Program-made: the position numbers and the translations under genes
Notes under the pieces: model-generated
The model's database searches: none
What the model saw: only the letters and a program-made list of their open reading frames with translations
Told to the model about the DNA's origin: nothing
Shown here: piece by piece, positions 38,517-47,434 of the stretch
How positions within the stretch are numbered: the first letter of the stretch is position 1
Layout of the letters: every line of letters starts with the position of its first letter
NCBI RefSeq assembly: GCF_000478825.2
Contig: NZ_CP007542.1
Span: forward strand, 2,914,001-2,978,000
Length of the DNA stretch: 64,000 nt
DNA from: Synechocystis sp. PCC 6714
GTDB lineage: Bacteria; Cyanobacteriota; Cyanobacteriia; Cyanobacteriales; Microcystaceae
Reading direction: 5' to 3'

Positions 38517-38855
38517 GGCACCTGGGATGTTGCTAGGGTGGGATCAGCGGCAAGAAAGAACTAGAAAGAGTAGAGCTGGATTAGTTTTCCATCTCCGTGC
38601 ACTCATAATTTTAATATATCTTAATGTTCAGTCGTGCCCATTTGCCCCAGATTATCCCGAATCCTGGGGAACCAAAATTGCCCATAGTATGCCAACGCTT
38701 GGGAGCCAACCAATGCCAACCCCGCTAGACCAGCGGAAAAAGCTAGGATCAAAGAATTTGATTGTAATTATCTTTACAGCAGATCGGGATCAGCGAATGT
38801 TAGCTTTGTCCAGAATGGTTAAAAGACTCTTTTTTAATAAAACCCCATGCCTGCT
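38517..38855. other. Divergent spacer between the radical SAM and DUF1830 genes
   Basis: A 339-bp intergenic stretch, AT-rich in its middle (taatatatcttaatg near 38613-38627). Promoters for both flanking genes should lie here. I see no tRNA, repeat or convincing small gene. The DUF1830 gene has only a weak ribosome-binding site. Confidence 0.4.
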
Positions 38856-39194
38856 ATGTCTCAAATTCTTGATCCCATCCCCAATGACCAGCGCTCAGCC
38901 CTACTCTGTTGCTATGTCAACGCCACCAATCAAATTCAAGTGGCTCGCATTACTAATATTCCCAATTGGTATTTTGAAAGAGTTGTGTTTCCTGGCCAAC
39001 GGTTGGTATTTGAGGCGGTGCCCAGTGCTCAACTAGAAATTCACACTGGCATGATGGCTAGCTCAATTATTTCCGACACCATCCCTTGCGAACAACTGAG
39101 TATCGATCCCGATGGATTAGAAGCAGACGGTTTCATCTCTTCAGAAAAAGAACACGAGTCCGAGGATATGACATCCCAATCCCTAGTAGCTTAG
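38856..39194 (+). CDS. DUF1830 protein
   Basis: 112 residues from the ATG at 38856 (an ATG three codons upstream, at 38847, is possible). The core is the cyanobacterial DUF1830 pattern: ALLCCYVNATNQIQVARITN, NWYFERVVFPGQRLVFEAVP, LEIHTGMMASSIISDTIPC. The tail is acidic. Function is unknown; the family is almost restricted to cyanobacteria. It precedes glgA by 194 bp on the same strand. Confidence 0.82.
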   Translation: MSQILDPIPNDQRSALLCCYVNATNQIQVARITNIPNWYFERVVFPGQRLVFEAVPSAQLEIHTGMMASSIISDTIPCEQLSIDPDGLEADGFISSEKEHESEDMTSQSLVA

Positions 39195-39388
39195 CAATGA
39201 ATTGGAATGCTTGGGCTGTGTCACAGGTCAGCAATGGATAGTCCACAGACAAAGCACTAAGAATAAGGGTAAAGGATGGAAACAAGAAACTGTTAATTAC
39301 TCTCTCCGATGGGTAACCAACACCGTCATATAATTGAGCGGAAAGCACGGGAACCAGGCCCGAACTCAATAATGGAATTAGTGACGGT

Positions 39389-40822
39389 ATGAAAATTTTG
39401 TTTGTGGCAGCGGAAGTATCCCCCCTAGCGAAGGTAGGTGGCATGGGGGATGTGGTGGGTTCCCTGCCCAAGGTTCTGCACCAGTTGGGCCATGATGTCC
39501 GGATTTTCATGCCCTATTACGGTTTCATCAGCGACAAAATTGATGTGCCCAAGGAGCCGGTCTGGAAAGGGGAAGCCATGTTCCAGCAGTTTGCCGTTTA
39601 CCAGTCCTATCTACCGGACACCCAAATTCCCCTCTATCTGTTTGGTCATCCGGCTTTCAACTCCCGCAGGATCTATGGCGGAGATGACGAAGCTTGGCGA
39701 TTTACCTTTTTTTCCAACGGGGCCGCAGAATTTGCCTGGAACCATTGGAAACCAGAAATTATCCATTGCCACGATTGGCATACCGGCATGATCCCCGTCT
39801 GGATGCACCAGTCCCCGGACATTGCCACCGTATTTACCATTCATAATTTGGCGTATCAGGGACCTTGGCGGGGCTTGCTCGAAACCATGACCTGGTGTCC
39901 TTGGTATATGCAGGGGGACAATGTGATGGCGGCGGCAATCCAATTTGCTAACCGTGTTACCACCGTTTCCCCCACCTACGCCCAACAAATCCAAACCCCT
40001 GCCTATGGGGAAAAACTGGAGGGATTACTTTCCTACATCAGCGGTAATTTAGTCGGCATTCTCAACGGCATTGATACGGAAATTTATAATCCAGCGGAAG
40101 ACCGTTTTATCAGCAGTGTTTTTGATGTCGAAAGTTTGGACAAGCGGGTGAAAAATAAAATTGCCATCCAGGAGGAAACAGGCCTAGAAATTAACCGTAA
40201 CGCCATGTTAGTGGGCATAGTCGCTCGGTTAGTGGAGCAAAAGGGCATTGATTTGGTGATTCAGATCCTTGACCGTTTCATGTCCTACACTGATTCCCAG
40301 TTAATCATCCTCGGCACTGGCGATCGCCATTATGAAACCCAACTTTGGCAGATGGCTTCCCGTTTTCCTGGCCGGATGGCGGTGCAATTACTCCATAACG
40401 ATGCCCTTTCCCGTCGAGTCTATGCCGGGGCGGATGTGTTTTTAATGCCTTCCCGCTTTGAGCCCTGTGGCTTGAGTCAATTGATGGCCATGCGTTATGG
40501 CTGTATCCCCATTGTGCGGCGGACAGGGGGGTTAGTGGATACGGTATCCTTCTACGATCCCATCAATGAGGCCGGCACCGGCTATTGTTTTGACCGCTAT
40601 GAACCCCTGGACTGCTTTACCGCTATGGTGCGGGCCTGGGAAGGTTTTCGCTTCAAGGCTGACTGGCAAAAATTACAACAACGGGCGATGCGAGCAGACT
40701 TTAGTTGGTACCGTTCCGCTGGGGAATATATCAAAGTTTATAAGGGCGTGGCAGGACAACCGGAGGAATTAAGCTCCATGGAAGAGGAAAAAATCGCTGA
40801 GTTAACCGCTTCCTATCGTTAA
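39389..40822 (+). CDS. glgA: Glycogen synthase (GlgA1 type)
   Basis: A 477-residue GT5 enzyme extending alpha-1,4-glucan from ADP-glucose. Recognisable parts: [14 protein letters not shown] at the N-terminus (ADP-glucose binding), [23 protein letters not shown], the C-terminal lobe [16 protein letters not shown] and the catalytic-Glu loop [18 protein letters not shown] followed by [10 protein letters not shown]. Length is typical. The ATG at 39389 gives the canonical [15 protein letters not shown] start. It corresponds to the GlgA1 isoform as I recall. A strong stem-loop follows. Confidence 0.95.
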   Translation: MKILFVAAEVSPLAKVGGMGDVVGSLPKVLHQLGHDVRIFMPYYGFISDKIDVPKEPVWKGEAMFQQFAVYQSYLPDTQIPLYLFGHPAFNSRRIYGGDDEAWRFTFFSNGAAEFAWNHWKPEIIHCHDWHTGMIPVWMHQSPDIATVFTIHNLAYQGPWRGLLETMTWCPWYMQGDNVMAAAIQFANRVTTVSPTYAQQIQTPAYGEKLEGLLSYISGNLVGILNGIDTEIYNPAEDRFISSVFDVESLDKRVKNKIAIQEETGLEINRNAMLVGIVARLVEQKGIDLVIQILDRFMSYTDSQLIILGTGDRHYETQLWQMASRFPGRMAVQLLHNDALSRRVYAGADVFLMPSRFEPCGLSQLMAMRYGCIPIVRRTGGLVDTVSFYDPINEAGTGYCFDRYEPLDCFTAMVRAWEGFRFKADWQKLQQRAMRADFSWYRSAGEYIKVYKGVAGQPEELSSMEEEKIAELTASYR

Positions 40823-40829
40823 CAAGCTC

Positions 40830-40876
40830 CCGGCAGTGAAGTAGAATCCTAAACCCTAATCTCGCTCCACTGCCGG
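40830..40876 (+). terminator. Stem-loop terminator after glgA
   Basis: CCGGCAGTG (40830-40838) pairs perfectly with CACTGCCGG (40868-40876), with a 29-base loop, starting seven bases after the glgA stop. The following bases (ccccaatttt) make only a weak T-tract. Confidence 0.6.
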
Positions 40877-40980
40877 CCCCAATTTTCTTGACATAGACAA
40901 ACTTTAAAAAAATTTTGCCCAATGCTTGTGGTCGGACAAAAGCTATGTTAACGTTATAAATCGTGCCAATGAAGCACAAC

Positions 40981-41052
40981 GGGTCGCTAGCTCAGCGGTA
41001 GAGCACTCGGCTTTTAACCGATTGGTCTTGGGTTCGAATCCCAGGCGACCCA
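40981..41052 (+). tRNA. tRNA-Lys (anticodon UUU)
   Basis: A 72-nt cloverleaf: acceptor stem GGGTCGC/GCGACCC with discriminator A, D arm GCTC-AGCGGTA-GAGC, anticodon arm CTCGG-CTTTTAA-CCGAT (one C-T mismatch at the outer pair) with anticodon TTT, and T arm TTGGG-TTCGAAT-CCCAG. CCA is not encoded beyond the tail. A TATAAA at 40955-40960 could be its -10 box. Confidence 0.97.
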
Positions 41053-41201
41053 TATTTTTTCCGAACCCTCACAGAATTTTTATCAATCACCGGCTTTATA
41101 GACGGCCTTGGAACCTTGCCAGCATATTTGCTGACCTATTCCCTGTTGATTGCTCCTAACTTAACCCGACTGCCCACAGCCGAGAGGATTTGCCAAGGAT
41201 T

Positions 41202-41235
41202 TGGATCTAAAGCCCCATCCTTCAGGACGGCTTTG
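41202..41235 (-). repeat. IS200/IS605-like right-end hairpin, copy 2
   Basis: A 34-bp relative of 14814-14847. On the minus strand it folds as AAAGCCGTCC - TGAA - GGATGGGGCTTT, a 6-bp outer stem, a GG bulge and a 4-bp inner stem. The outer arm contains the final codons (KPS) and stop of the small RHH gene, so gene and hairpin form one unit, as at mobile-element ends. Confidence 0.55.
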
Positions 41236-41362
41236 AGACAAGTTTAATGTAGTCTCTCAGGATTTCGGACATCGATACTCCTTTTCTTTCTGCATATTGC
41301 CGAAACTGATCGAGTTCAGCCTCGGATAAAACAACTTGAATCCTTTTATTTCTGATTGCCAT
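41222..41362 (-). CDS. Tiny ribbon-helix-helix protein
   Basis: 46 residues, starting MAIRNKRIQVVLSEAELDQF and continuing RQYAERKGVSMSEILRDYIK. This is a ribbon-helix-helix (Arc/CopG-like) fold: a short beta strand (RIQVVLS) for DNA contacts, then two helices joined by KGVSMSE. Such proteins act as repressors or antitoxins, and in cyanobacteria similar small ones sit beside IS200/IS605-type elements. No toxin gene is adjacent. Its end lies in an IS-like hairpin, so I read it as a remnant or accessory gene of a decayed element. Confidence 0.7.
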   Translation of the reverse strand: MAIRNKRIQVVLSEAELDQFRQYAERKGVSMSEILRDYIKLVSKPS

Positions 41363-41780
41363 GACTCAATATAGTGTGTATGATATTAAGTATAGCGGCC
41401 AGGGTAATCAACCGCTTTAAAAACCCAGCCATCCAACCATGAATGCATCTTCAAAACTGGACATAGCGGGTTCTGTGCGGAAATGTTTGCACAGGTAAAA
41501 TATCCAAACACCAAGTACCAGAGAAACCAGTATTTAATGTTTTGAACTGTACCGTCCGTAGGGTATATGGAAATAGACATCTACGATGGGGTGAACGTCT
41601 GGGGAGAGCGACACTCTGGGCTAAATGTCCCAGGGGTTTTAGTTTAAGTTGAGTCACTGAACCAGAAATCCAAAACAGTAATGTTCGGAGAATCCTTTGG
41701 CCTTAGCCAGGGGAGTATGTCAAAAATAAAGGCTATATTGTAGGTAAGCTTCCCCCAGAAGGTTTTGGAACCATTTAGGA
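41363..41780. other. Probable decayed mobile-element remnant
   Basis: 418 bp without an intact gene. On the minus strand the block at about 41586-41640 is rich in short hairpins (CTGGGACATTTAGCCCAG at 41616-41633, and an AGAG/CTCT pair next to it), as in IS200/IS605 left ends. Together with the RHH gene and right-end-like hairpin it may be a ~430-bp internally deleted element. Short open frames here look accidental. An AT-rich palindromic patch, atatagtgtgtatgatat, just upstream of the RHH start may be its promoter or operator. Confidence 0.35.
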
Positions 41781-42071
41781 ATGAATTTTTACTGGCCCCG
41801 TTTTGTTAAAGTTTTTTACCGCCGTGAGCCGATTTCCAGCTTCATTCTAATTGTGGCGGCGGTGGATATGGTGATGGGTGGAGTAGACGGTAAATGGAGT
41901 CTATTTTCCCTGGGTTTGATGGTGGCCCTACTGGGGGTTGGGGTGCGTTGGTGGCAGTCAGAAAAAACTAAGGCGATCGCCGTGAAGCAATCTCCCCGCC
42001 GTTATTTACCTCCTAGTGGTGGTACCCAGCGACAGCCTCTACCTATGTTAACTAAGCAACATCGCCGTTGA
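41781..42071 (+). CDS. Small conserved membrane protein of unknown function
   Basis: 96 residues. After [20 protein letters not shown] there are two close hydrophobic helices (about 21-36 and 42-58), then a basic, Pro/Gln-rich tail. It looks like a cyanobacterial two-helix membrane protein; I cannot name a family. Its last 20 bases overlap the end of lipB on the other strand, so the two are convergent. Confidence 0.6.
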   Translation: MNFYWPRFVKVFYRREPISSFILIVAAVDMVMGGVDGKWSLFSLGLMVALLGVGVRWWQSEKTKAIAVKQSPRRYLPPSGGTQRQPLPMLTKQHRR

Positions 42072-42735
42072 GCCAGGCAGGAATATCTCCTGTGGTGAGC
42101 CAAGTAACGGAAAATACTTCTGCAAAAGCTTGGATAATTAGGGGTTGAACCATGTCTACAGTAAGACCAGGTAGAAATTGTTCTAGGCTGCCCACAGGGC
42201 GATCGTCAATGCCACAGGCGACAATCTGACTAAATCCCTCCAGGTCAGGGCAAATGTTCAGGGCAAAACCATGGAAGGTAATCCAGCCCGTGACTTTGAT
42301 GGCGATCGCCGCTACTTTGTGACCTTCCAGCCAAACCCCCGTTAAACCAGTAATGCGTTCCCCCTGCAGGTCTAATTTCCCCAGGGTGATGATCAGCACC
42401 TCTTCCAGTTGCCGTAAATACCAGTGCAGATCCTTTTGAAAATTATTTAAATCCAGGATCGGATAGCCTACCAATTGCCCCGGACAATGGTAAGTGACTT
42501 CCCCACCCCGCTCCGTGCGCCACAATTCTGCTGGGGGGTATGCCGGGTCGAACTTCAGATATTTGGTTTGGGAGCCAGTGCCCAGGGTATAGACCGGGGG
42601 ATGCTCCAACAACATTAGTCCGTCATCCCGTTGGCGATCGCCCTTTTTGGCTCTGACCCATTGCCGCTGATATTGCCAAGCTTCACAGTAGGGCACGAGT
42701 CCCAACGATAATAAACGACAGGAAGGATTGGCCAT
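42052..42735 (-). CDS. lipB: Octanoyltransferase LipB
   Basis: A 227-residue enzyme moving octanoyl groups from acyl carrier protein to lipoyl domains, the first step of lipoate attachment (needed by the E2 protein encoded at 53749). LipB motifs: [15 protein letters not shown]-like segment, [37 protein letters not shown] with the conserved Lys, and [22 protein letters not shown] with the catalytic Cys. The C-terminus is slightly longer than in E. coli and overlaps the convergent small gene. Confidence 0.93.
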   Translation of the reverse strand: MANPSCRLLSLGLVPYCEAWQYQRQWVRAKKGDRQRDDGLMLLEHPPVYTLGTGSQTKYLKFDPAYPPAELWRTERGGEVTYHCPGQLVGYPILDLNNFQKDLHWYLRQLEEVLIITLGKLDLQGERITGLTGVWLEGHKVAAIAIKVTGWITFHGFALNICPDLEGFSQIVACGIDDRPVGSLEQFLPGLTVDMVQPLIIQAFAEVFSVTWLTTGDIPAWLNGDVA

Positions 42736-43173
42736 GGCGCTACAACGGAAACGGAATCAAGTTAAAGTTGGCAGAAATTAAGAAACGTAAAGAGATGCAA
42801 AGGAAAGTCAAAATCACCTGACCGATTAGGTCTTATTCAATACATAGTGCTAATCTGAAGATAGTCTTAGGGATTAATTATTTGCCACCACAATTTTCTG
42901 GAAAACTTTACCTCTACCCTAGGGATGGTTAAAAGTAAACCAGAGAATAACAAGGTCGGGTTTATAATTTATCACTAAGCACAAATTTATGGTGTTTTTT
43001 CAATGATCCATACCTTCAACATCCTTAGCGGAAAGGCGTTTCAAGTAATGATTCCACCCCACTGTTTCTGGGAATAGTTGCCCGGTCTAATCTGGTTTTT
43101 ATCCCCTAAATTAGACCGACAAAAAACCAACCATTGCTCATTTTTTATTAATTTTACGAAGGGAGAATTCAGT
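42736..43173 (+). promoter_or_regulatory. Long leader region of lrtA
   Basis: 438 bp between lipB (divergent) and lrtA. lrtA in cyanobacteria is known for light-repressed expression and a long untranslated leader affecting mRNA stability, so most of this may be transcribed. An imperfect NtcA-like sequence, GTCTTATTCAATAC, is at about 42829-42842 (one mismatch from GTA-N8-TAC). The ribosome-binding site GAAGGGAG is near 43158-43165. A frame open from 43078 runs into lrtA but is not family-like. Confidence 0.45.
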
Positions 43174-43749
43174 ATGAAACTGTTAATTCAGGGCAATAAT
43201 ATCACAGTTACTGAAGCGATTCATGATTACGTGGAAGAAAAAGTCGAAAGAGCAGTTAAACACTTTCAAAATCTGACCACCAAGGTCGATGTACACCTTT
43301 CCGTGGCCCGTAATGCCCGCATTACCAACAAGCATAAAGCGGAAGTGACAGTCTATGCTAATGGCACAGTGATCCGGGCCCAGGAGGGCAGTGAAAATCT
43401 CTACGCCAGCATCGATCTAGTTTCCGATAAGATTGCCCGTCAATTGCGGAAATACAAAGAGCGCCTCCAAGATAAGCAACATGGCAGTGTCAAAACTAGT
43501 GAAATTGTGGAAGACAAACCCGTAGAAGCCGATCTGATTGGCGATCGGGCTCCCGAACTACCTTCGGAGGTTTTACGGATGAAGTACTTTGCCATGCCCC
43601 CCATGGCCATTGAAGAAGCCCTCGAACAACTACAGTTAGTGGACCATGACTTTTATATGTTCCGCAACAAGGACACCGACGAAATTAACGTCATCTACAT
43701 CCGTAACCATGGCGGCTATGGCGTTATTCAACCCCATCAGGCCAGCTAG
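43174..43749 (+). CDS. lrtA: Light-repressed ribosome hibernation factor LrtA (long HPF)
   Basis: 191 residues: an N-terminal HPF/YfiA domain ([60 protein letters not shown]) and a C-terminal dimerisation domain (from about 130, [38 protein letters not shown]). Long HPFs pair 70S ribosomes into inactive 100S dimers; LrtA accumulates in the dark and under stress and helps cells recover. The ATG at 43174 gives the normal family length, with GAAGGGAG upstream. A terminator follows at 43854. Confidence 0.95.
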   Translation: MKLLIQGNNITVTEAIHDYVEEKVERAVKHFQNLTTKVDVHLSVARNARITNKHKAEVTVYANGTVIRAQEGSENLYASIDLVSDKIARQLRKYKERLQDKQHGSVKTSEIVEDKPVEADLIGDRAPELPSEVLRMKYFAMPPMAIEEALEQLQLVDHDFYMFRNKDTDEINVIYIRNHGGYGVIQPHQAS

Positions 43750-43853
43750 TTAGCGGTCAGACCCATTGCGTTTGCCAAGCGTAGCTGACTACCCGCCTAA
43801 CTTTGGGGGAAGAACTGCCATTCTTCGCTACTTTCTATTAAGTTGTTATCAAG

Positions 43854-43881
43854 GATGGGCCCCAAGGGCTCGTCTTTTTTT
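43854..43881 (+). terminator. Rho-independent terminator of lrtA
   Basis: GATGGGCC (43854-43861) pairs with GGCTCGTC (43867-43874), with two G-T wobbles, around a 5-base loop, followed by seven T. It lies about 105 bp after the lrtA stop. Confidence 0.75.
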
Positions 43882-43968
43882 GTCAGCTTTTTTTTTCAAA
43901 AAGAGAACCCCCTGGGCGTAACTCTGTAGCTAGTCCCAAGGGGAATTATTGAAAATGAGAATTGATTT

Positions 43969-44063
43969 TATAGTTGATTTAATTAAAAGTAAGACACTGA
44001 CCAGAGCTAAAAGCGTCTTTGGTAAAGACTTTAGTCGTCTCAATCTTACTTTGATTGACTATA
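43969..44063. mobile_element. MITE-like element, copy 2
   Basis: 95 bp with 94/95 identity to 26534-26628, same orientation, TA at both edges. Both copies lie just after the 3' end of a minus-strand gene (here 40 bp beyond the M23 peptidase stop), so the internal hairpins may act as a transcription end. The remaining sequence of the 353-bp gap 43750-44102 holds the lrtA terminator and nothing else I can name. Confidence 0.75.
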
Positions 44064-44102
44064 GTTGGTAATTGGTGTGGACGATGGTGGAAGTGATAGA
44101 GC

Positions 44103-46307
44103 CTAACGACCGCGGGGCAATAAAGCCACCGGGTTAACTGCATTGGTCCCACCCACACGGATCTCAAAATGGAGATGGGGGCCAGTACTGCGGCCAGTAC
44201 TACCCATTTCGGCAATTTGCTGACCCTGTTCAACATAGTCTCCTCGACGCACCAGCAAACGGTTGTTGTGGGCATAGTAAGTGACACTGCCATCACCGTG
44301 ACGAATCTTGACCAGATTGCCAAAACCGCCGGAGTTCCAGCCAGAAAAGATTACTTCACCGGGAGCTGCCGCCATGATGGGAGTACCAATGGGGCCAGCA
44401 ATGTCGATACCCCGGTGCATGCGACCCCAACGGGGACCAAAACCAGAGGTGAACACCCCTTTGGCGGGCCAGATATAGCCATTAAATTGAGCTGGGCCGC
44501 GGGGAAAGTCGGGGGTGCTCAATCCGGGCAACTCAGGACTAACTTCTTGGATGACCGGAATTTGAATGCTGTCGTTATAGCCTTGAACTGGACTGGGAGC
44601 GGCTCCGATGATCTGAGGCTGGCTGAGGGAGGTAGAAAACTGACTTCTTTGCCCCTGGGGAGAATATTGCCGCTGTAGTTGGGCTAAGTCCTGTCGAGGC
44701 TGGTTGAACTTGGGGGGGAGGGATTGAGGAGAGCGGGATTGCCAGTCGGGAACTTGTTCATTATTAACCTGGCGAGCCACGGTCAAAGTTCTCCGTGGTG
44801 TCACCGGAGTCTGGTTAGGCTGGGTTTGATTCAGCTGAATTACTTCTGCCCTTAGTTGAGTCTGGTACTGACTATCGGGTTCTTCTTGGGCGTTGGCCAC
44901 TCTTGCTGTGGCCTGTGGCTGGGTAGAAACAAAGCTGGGTAAACTGGGCACAACGGCCTCAGGCGCTGCCGCCAGTGTAGTGGGAGGGGGAATGACTAGG
45001 ATCTGCTCTGCTTTGATCTCGTTGGGATTATCGAGACCATTGACCTGTTGAATTTTTTCCGGCTGAACATCATAGTTACGGGCAATCTGACTAAGGGTAT
45101 CTCCGGGCCTCACTTGATAGGATATCCCTTCATCAACAGGGAGAGTGGAGCTAGAGGGTAGGGCCGCAATGGCGGGGGTTGGTTCTAGCACTACCGGAGT
45201 AGGGGAAACTTGGGGCTCCGTTACTACATTCTGCTCCATTTGGGGAGGAATAACGGCGATCGCCACAGGTTCGTCAAGATTAAGGGCCGTTTCCACTGGT
45301 TGAGCGGGCTGGGCCATGCCATTCTGACGCAGATTATCCAAGGAGACATCTTCTCCGGAAGCCATGGAATTTTCTTCCCGTTGGGCTTTTTGAGTTACCG
45401 GAGCAACGGTGGGCAAAGTGGGTACCGGCATAGACCGGGGATCCACTGGAGCAGAACTGGAGTTAACTTGGACTTCGATAGGGCTGAATTCTTCGGGGGC
45501 CAACACCGCAATGGGAATGGGGCGATCGCCATGGGCGGCGGCGGCAACTTCCACCGGGCTGGGTAAGGAAGCTTTTGCATCGAGCTTGACCCCTGCCCCC
45601 TCAGCGGTAGTTTTAATTCTTTGGGAAGTTAACTTTTCTTCTAACGGTTCGACGGGGGCTCCCTGTACAGGGCGACTCACATCTGCGACTAAAGCCTGCG
45701 CTTTGGGCTTGATAGCGGTGGCGTTAGCTGTCACTGAGGATTGGCCAGGGGCCAAAGATGAAGAAACCGCCAGGGAATCAGTCTGCTCCAGGGGAGCTAG
45801 GGGCGGAATCGTGGCGGTGGGGGATTGGGTCTGGTGGGCTTTAGCCAGAGTAGTGGGTCGGGGAATACTCAGGACCTGCCCTGCCTTCAACGCGGTATCG
45901 GTGCTGATGTTATTGGCAAGGGCGATCGCCTGGGCCTCGACTTGAAAAGTTTGACTAATCTGCCAGAGAGATTCTCCGTCCTTGACCTGATGCTTTAGGG
46001 AAGGAGAGGCTAATACCCCGTCAGACTGGGGAATATCACTGCGGTCAGGGGAAAGATTGCTGACCGAAACCAAGGGGGAGTTGCCAGAACTGGTGGCGGC
46101 GGCGGCGGCTTGGGAAAACAACATCCCCGTTGCGCCCATGGAAACAGCCAAACCAACCATTGCCGCAGAACGGCCAACCCGACGGTATCCTTCGCCCAGG
46201 GGCACAGTACCCTCTTGTTTCGTGGTCCCATTGCAGGAATTAGTTTCCATTAGTGGGGATGAACACGAGGGAAAAAATGTCGCCGGTTGATTGAGTACGT
46301 CTTTCAA
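44103..46307 (-). CDS. Cell-wall LysM/M23 peptidase, NlpD/EnvC-like
   Basis: 734 residues. A membrane or export segment lies at about 47-68 (SAAMVGLAVSMGATGMLFSQ). LysM1 is at about 107-155 (HQVKDGESLWQISQTFQVEA), a Pro/Ser/Thr-rich linker follows, LysM2 is at about 396-445 (YQVRPGDTLSQIARNYDVQP), another long Gln/Pro-rich linker, then the M23 domain (about 620-730) with HRGIDIAG and HLHFE, the zinc ligands. It is predicted to cut or sense peptidoglycan in the periplasm. The linkers are unusually long and low in complexity. It is a single gene with its own 508-bp upstream gap. Confidence 0.92.
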   Translation of the reverse strand: MKDVLNQPATFFPSCSSPLMETNSCNGTTKQEGTVPLGEGYRRVGRSAAMVGLAVSMGATGMLFSQAAAAATSSGNSPLVSVSNLSPDRSDIPQSDGVLASPSLKHQVKDGESLWQISQTFQVEAQAIALANNISTDTALKAGQVLSIPRPTTLAKAHQTQSPTATIPPLAPLEQTDSLAVSSSLAPGQSSVTANATAIKPKAQALVADVSRPVQGAPVEPLEEKLTSQRIKTTAEGAGVKLDAKASLPSPVEVAAAAHGDRPIPIAVLAPEEFSPIEVQVNSSSAPVDPRSMPVPTLPTVAPVTQKAQREENSMASGEDVSLDNLRQNGMAQPAQPVETALNLDEPVAIAVIPPQMEQNVVTEPQVSPTPVVLEPTPAIAALPSSSTLPVDEGISYQVRPGDTLSQIARNYDVQPEKIQQVNGLDNPNEIKAEQILVIPPPTTLAAAPEAVVPSLPSFVSTQPQATARVANAQEEPDSQYQTQLRAEVIQLNQTQPNQTPVTPRRTLTVARQVNNEQVPDWQSRSPQSLPPKFNQPRQDLAQLQRQYSPQGQRSQFSTSLSQPQIIGAAPSPVQGYNDSIQIPVIQEVSPELPGLSTPDFPRGPAQFNGYIWPAKGVFTSGFGPRWGRMHRGIDIAGPIGTPIMAAAPGEVIFSGWNSGGFGNLVKIRHGDGSVTYYAHNNRLLVRRGDYVEQGQQIAEMGSTGRSTGPHLHFEIRVGGTNAVNPVALLPRGR

Positions 46308-46815
46308 GAAGAACCTCCTTGTGTGTGAATGAGCCTAAAACCTGGGACTAGATTGTTAGACTGCCACAGCCATTTCAGGTTTGATTGGGCGTTAATTCCC
46401 AGGGCCGAATCTGACTGAGCCAATATACTTAAACGAAGAATGAAGACTGCTAAGAAAGAGTAACCTGCTTTCAATAATTCGACAAGCTGGTAAGAATTCT
46501 TGCTTTCACAGAGTGATGAAAAATAGTAACGAATTTAGATCAGTGGTTAACTGACCCCCTAGACGTAAGTGCTCGGTTTTTGTTTCTGGGCAATTTCCTT
46601 GTCCTGTCAAGCTTTTTCCCTGGGTCATTTCGTCCTTTTCTGCCGGAAAACCCCCATGGCGATCGCCGAAAACCATCAGCCCTCAGTTTATTTTTAATCA
46701 GAAATTTTAATTAAATAGCACCCTTTACATCGGCGCTCTGGCCATCACAATTTCTTATGAGTTCATCGGTTCGATTATATTGGTTTTGCCCTTAGCATTC
46801 CGGTGGAAAATCCGT
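46308..46815. other. Intergenic region upstream of the M23 peptidase gene
   Basis: 508 bp between the end of trmL and the start of the M23 gene (both minus strand), so it holds the M23 promoter and the trmL 3' side. I looked for tRNA, 6S, SRP, tmRNA and Yfr-type RNAs and saw none. AGGAGG-like sequence (aacctcct on the plus strand) lies just before the M23 start. A HIP1 site is at about 46660. Confidence 0.4.
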
Positions 46816-47277
46816 CTAGCCCAAATCCCGTAACTGTCGCCGGGCTTCAAATAGGGCAATGGCGGTACTGGAAGCCAAATTTAAGCTCCTGACCTCAGTG
46901 TGGGGCATGGGAATGCAAAGTAACTGGGTAGATAAATCCCGCATCATCTGGGGTAAACCATCGGTTTCACTGCCCATCATCAGCCAATCCGTAGGTTGGT
47001 AGGTGTAATCCCAAAAATTAACGGTGCCGGTGACGCTAAAACCAAGCAGATTCCCCCCCTGACTGCGCCAATGGGCAATAAACTCCTCGCAGTTGGGGTA
47101 GTAGTGGAGGTCAACATAGGGCCAATAGTCTAATCCAGCCCGCTTGAGATAACGATCACCCAATTCAAAACCCAAAGGGCCGACCAGATGCAATTCTGTC
47201 CCAGTGGCAGCACAAGTTCGGGCAATATTGCCAGTATTAGGGGGTATTTGAGGGTTAACTAGGACAACTTTGACCAT
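46816..47277 (-). CDS. trmL: tRNA (cytidine/uridine-34 2'-O)-methyltransferase TrmL
   Basis: A 153-residue SPOUT methyltransferase of the YibK/TrmL type, methylating the wobble ribose of certain tRNA-Leu. The knot motifs are VLVNPQIPPNTGNIARTCAA at the N-terminus, LMMGSETDGLPQMM in the middle and CIPMPHTEVRSLNLASSTAIAL near the end. Length is typical for a minimal TrmL. Upstream on the same strand is gshA, 157 bp away, so co-transcription is uncertain. Confidence 0.93.
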   Translation of the reverse strand: MVKVVLVNPQIPPNTGNIARTCAATGTELHLVGPLGFELGDRYLKRAGLDYWPYVDLHYYPNCEEFIAHWRSQGGNLLGFSVTGTVNFWDYTYQPTDWLMMGSETDGLPQMMRDLSTQLLCIPMPHTEVRSLNLASSTAIALFEARRQLRDLG

Positions 47278-47434
47278 AAAGGCTATTTTTTCATGATTTA
47301 ATCAAAATTTACCCTAAAAATGGGCGAATTTTTTTTCTACTATCTGTGATTTGGCTCACGAGCCATCGATAAACAACAGTTATTAAACTGTCCCCTGGGA
47401 AAAAGTTTATGATTTTTTATCGACTATGGGGTCA

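Noticed and set aside
41386-41657. Minus-strand frames in the region after tRNA-Lys
   Set aside because: No homology recognised; more likely remnants of a mobile-element end than genes.
43078-43173. Upstream extension of lrtA
   Set aside because: The HPF family starts at MKLLIQG, preceded by a good ribosome-binding site.
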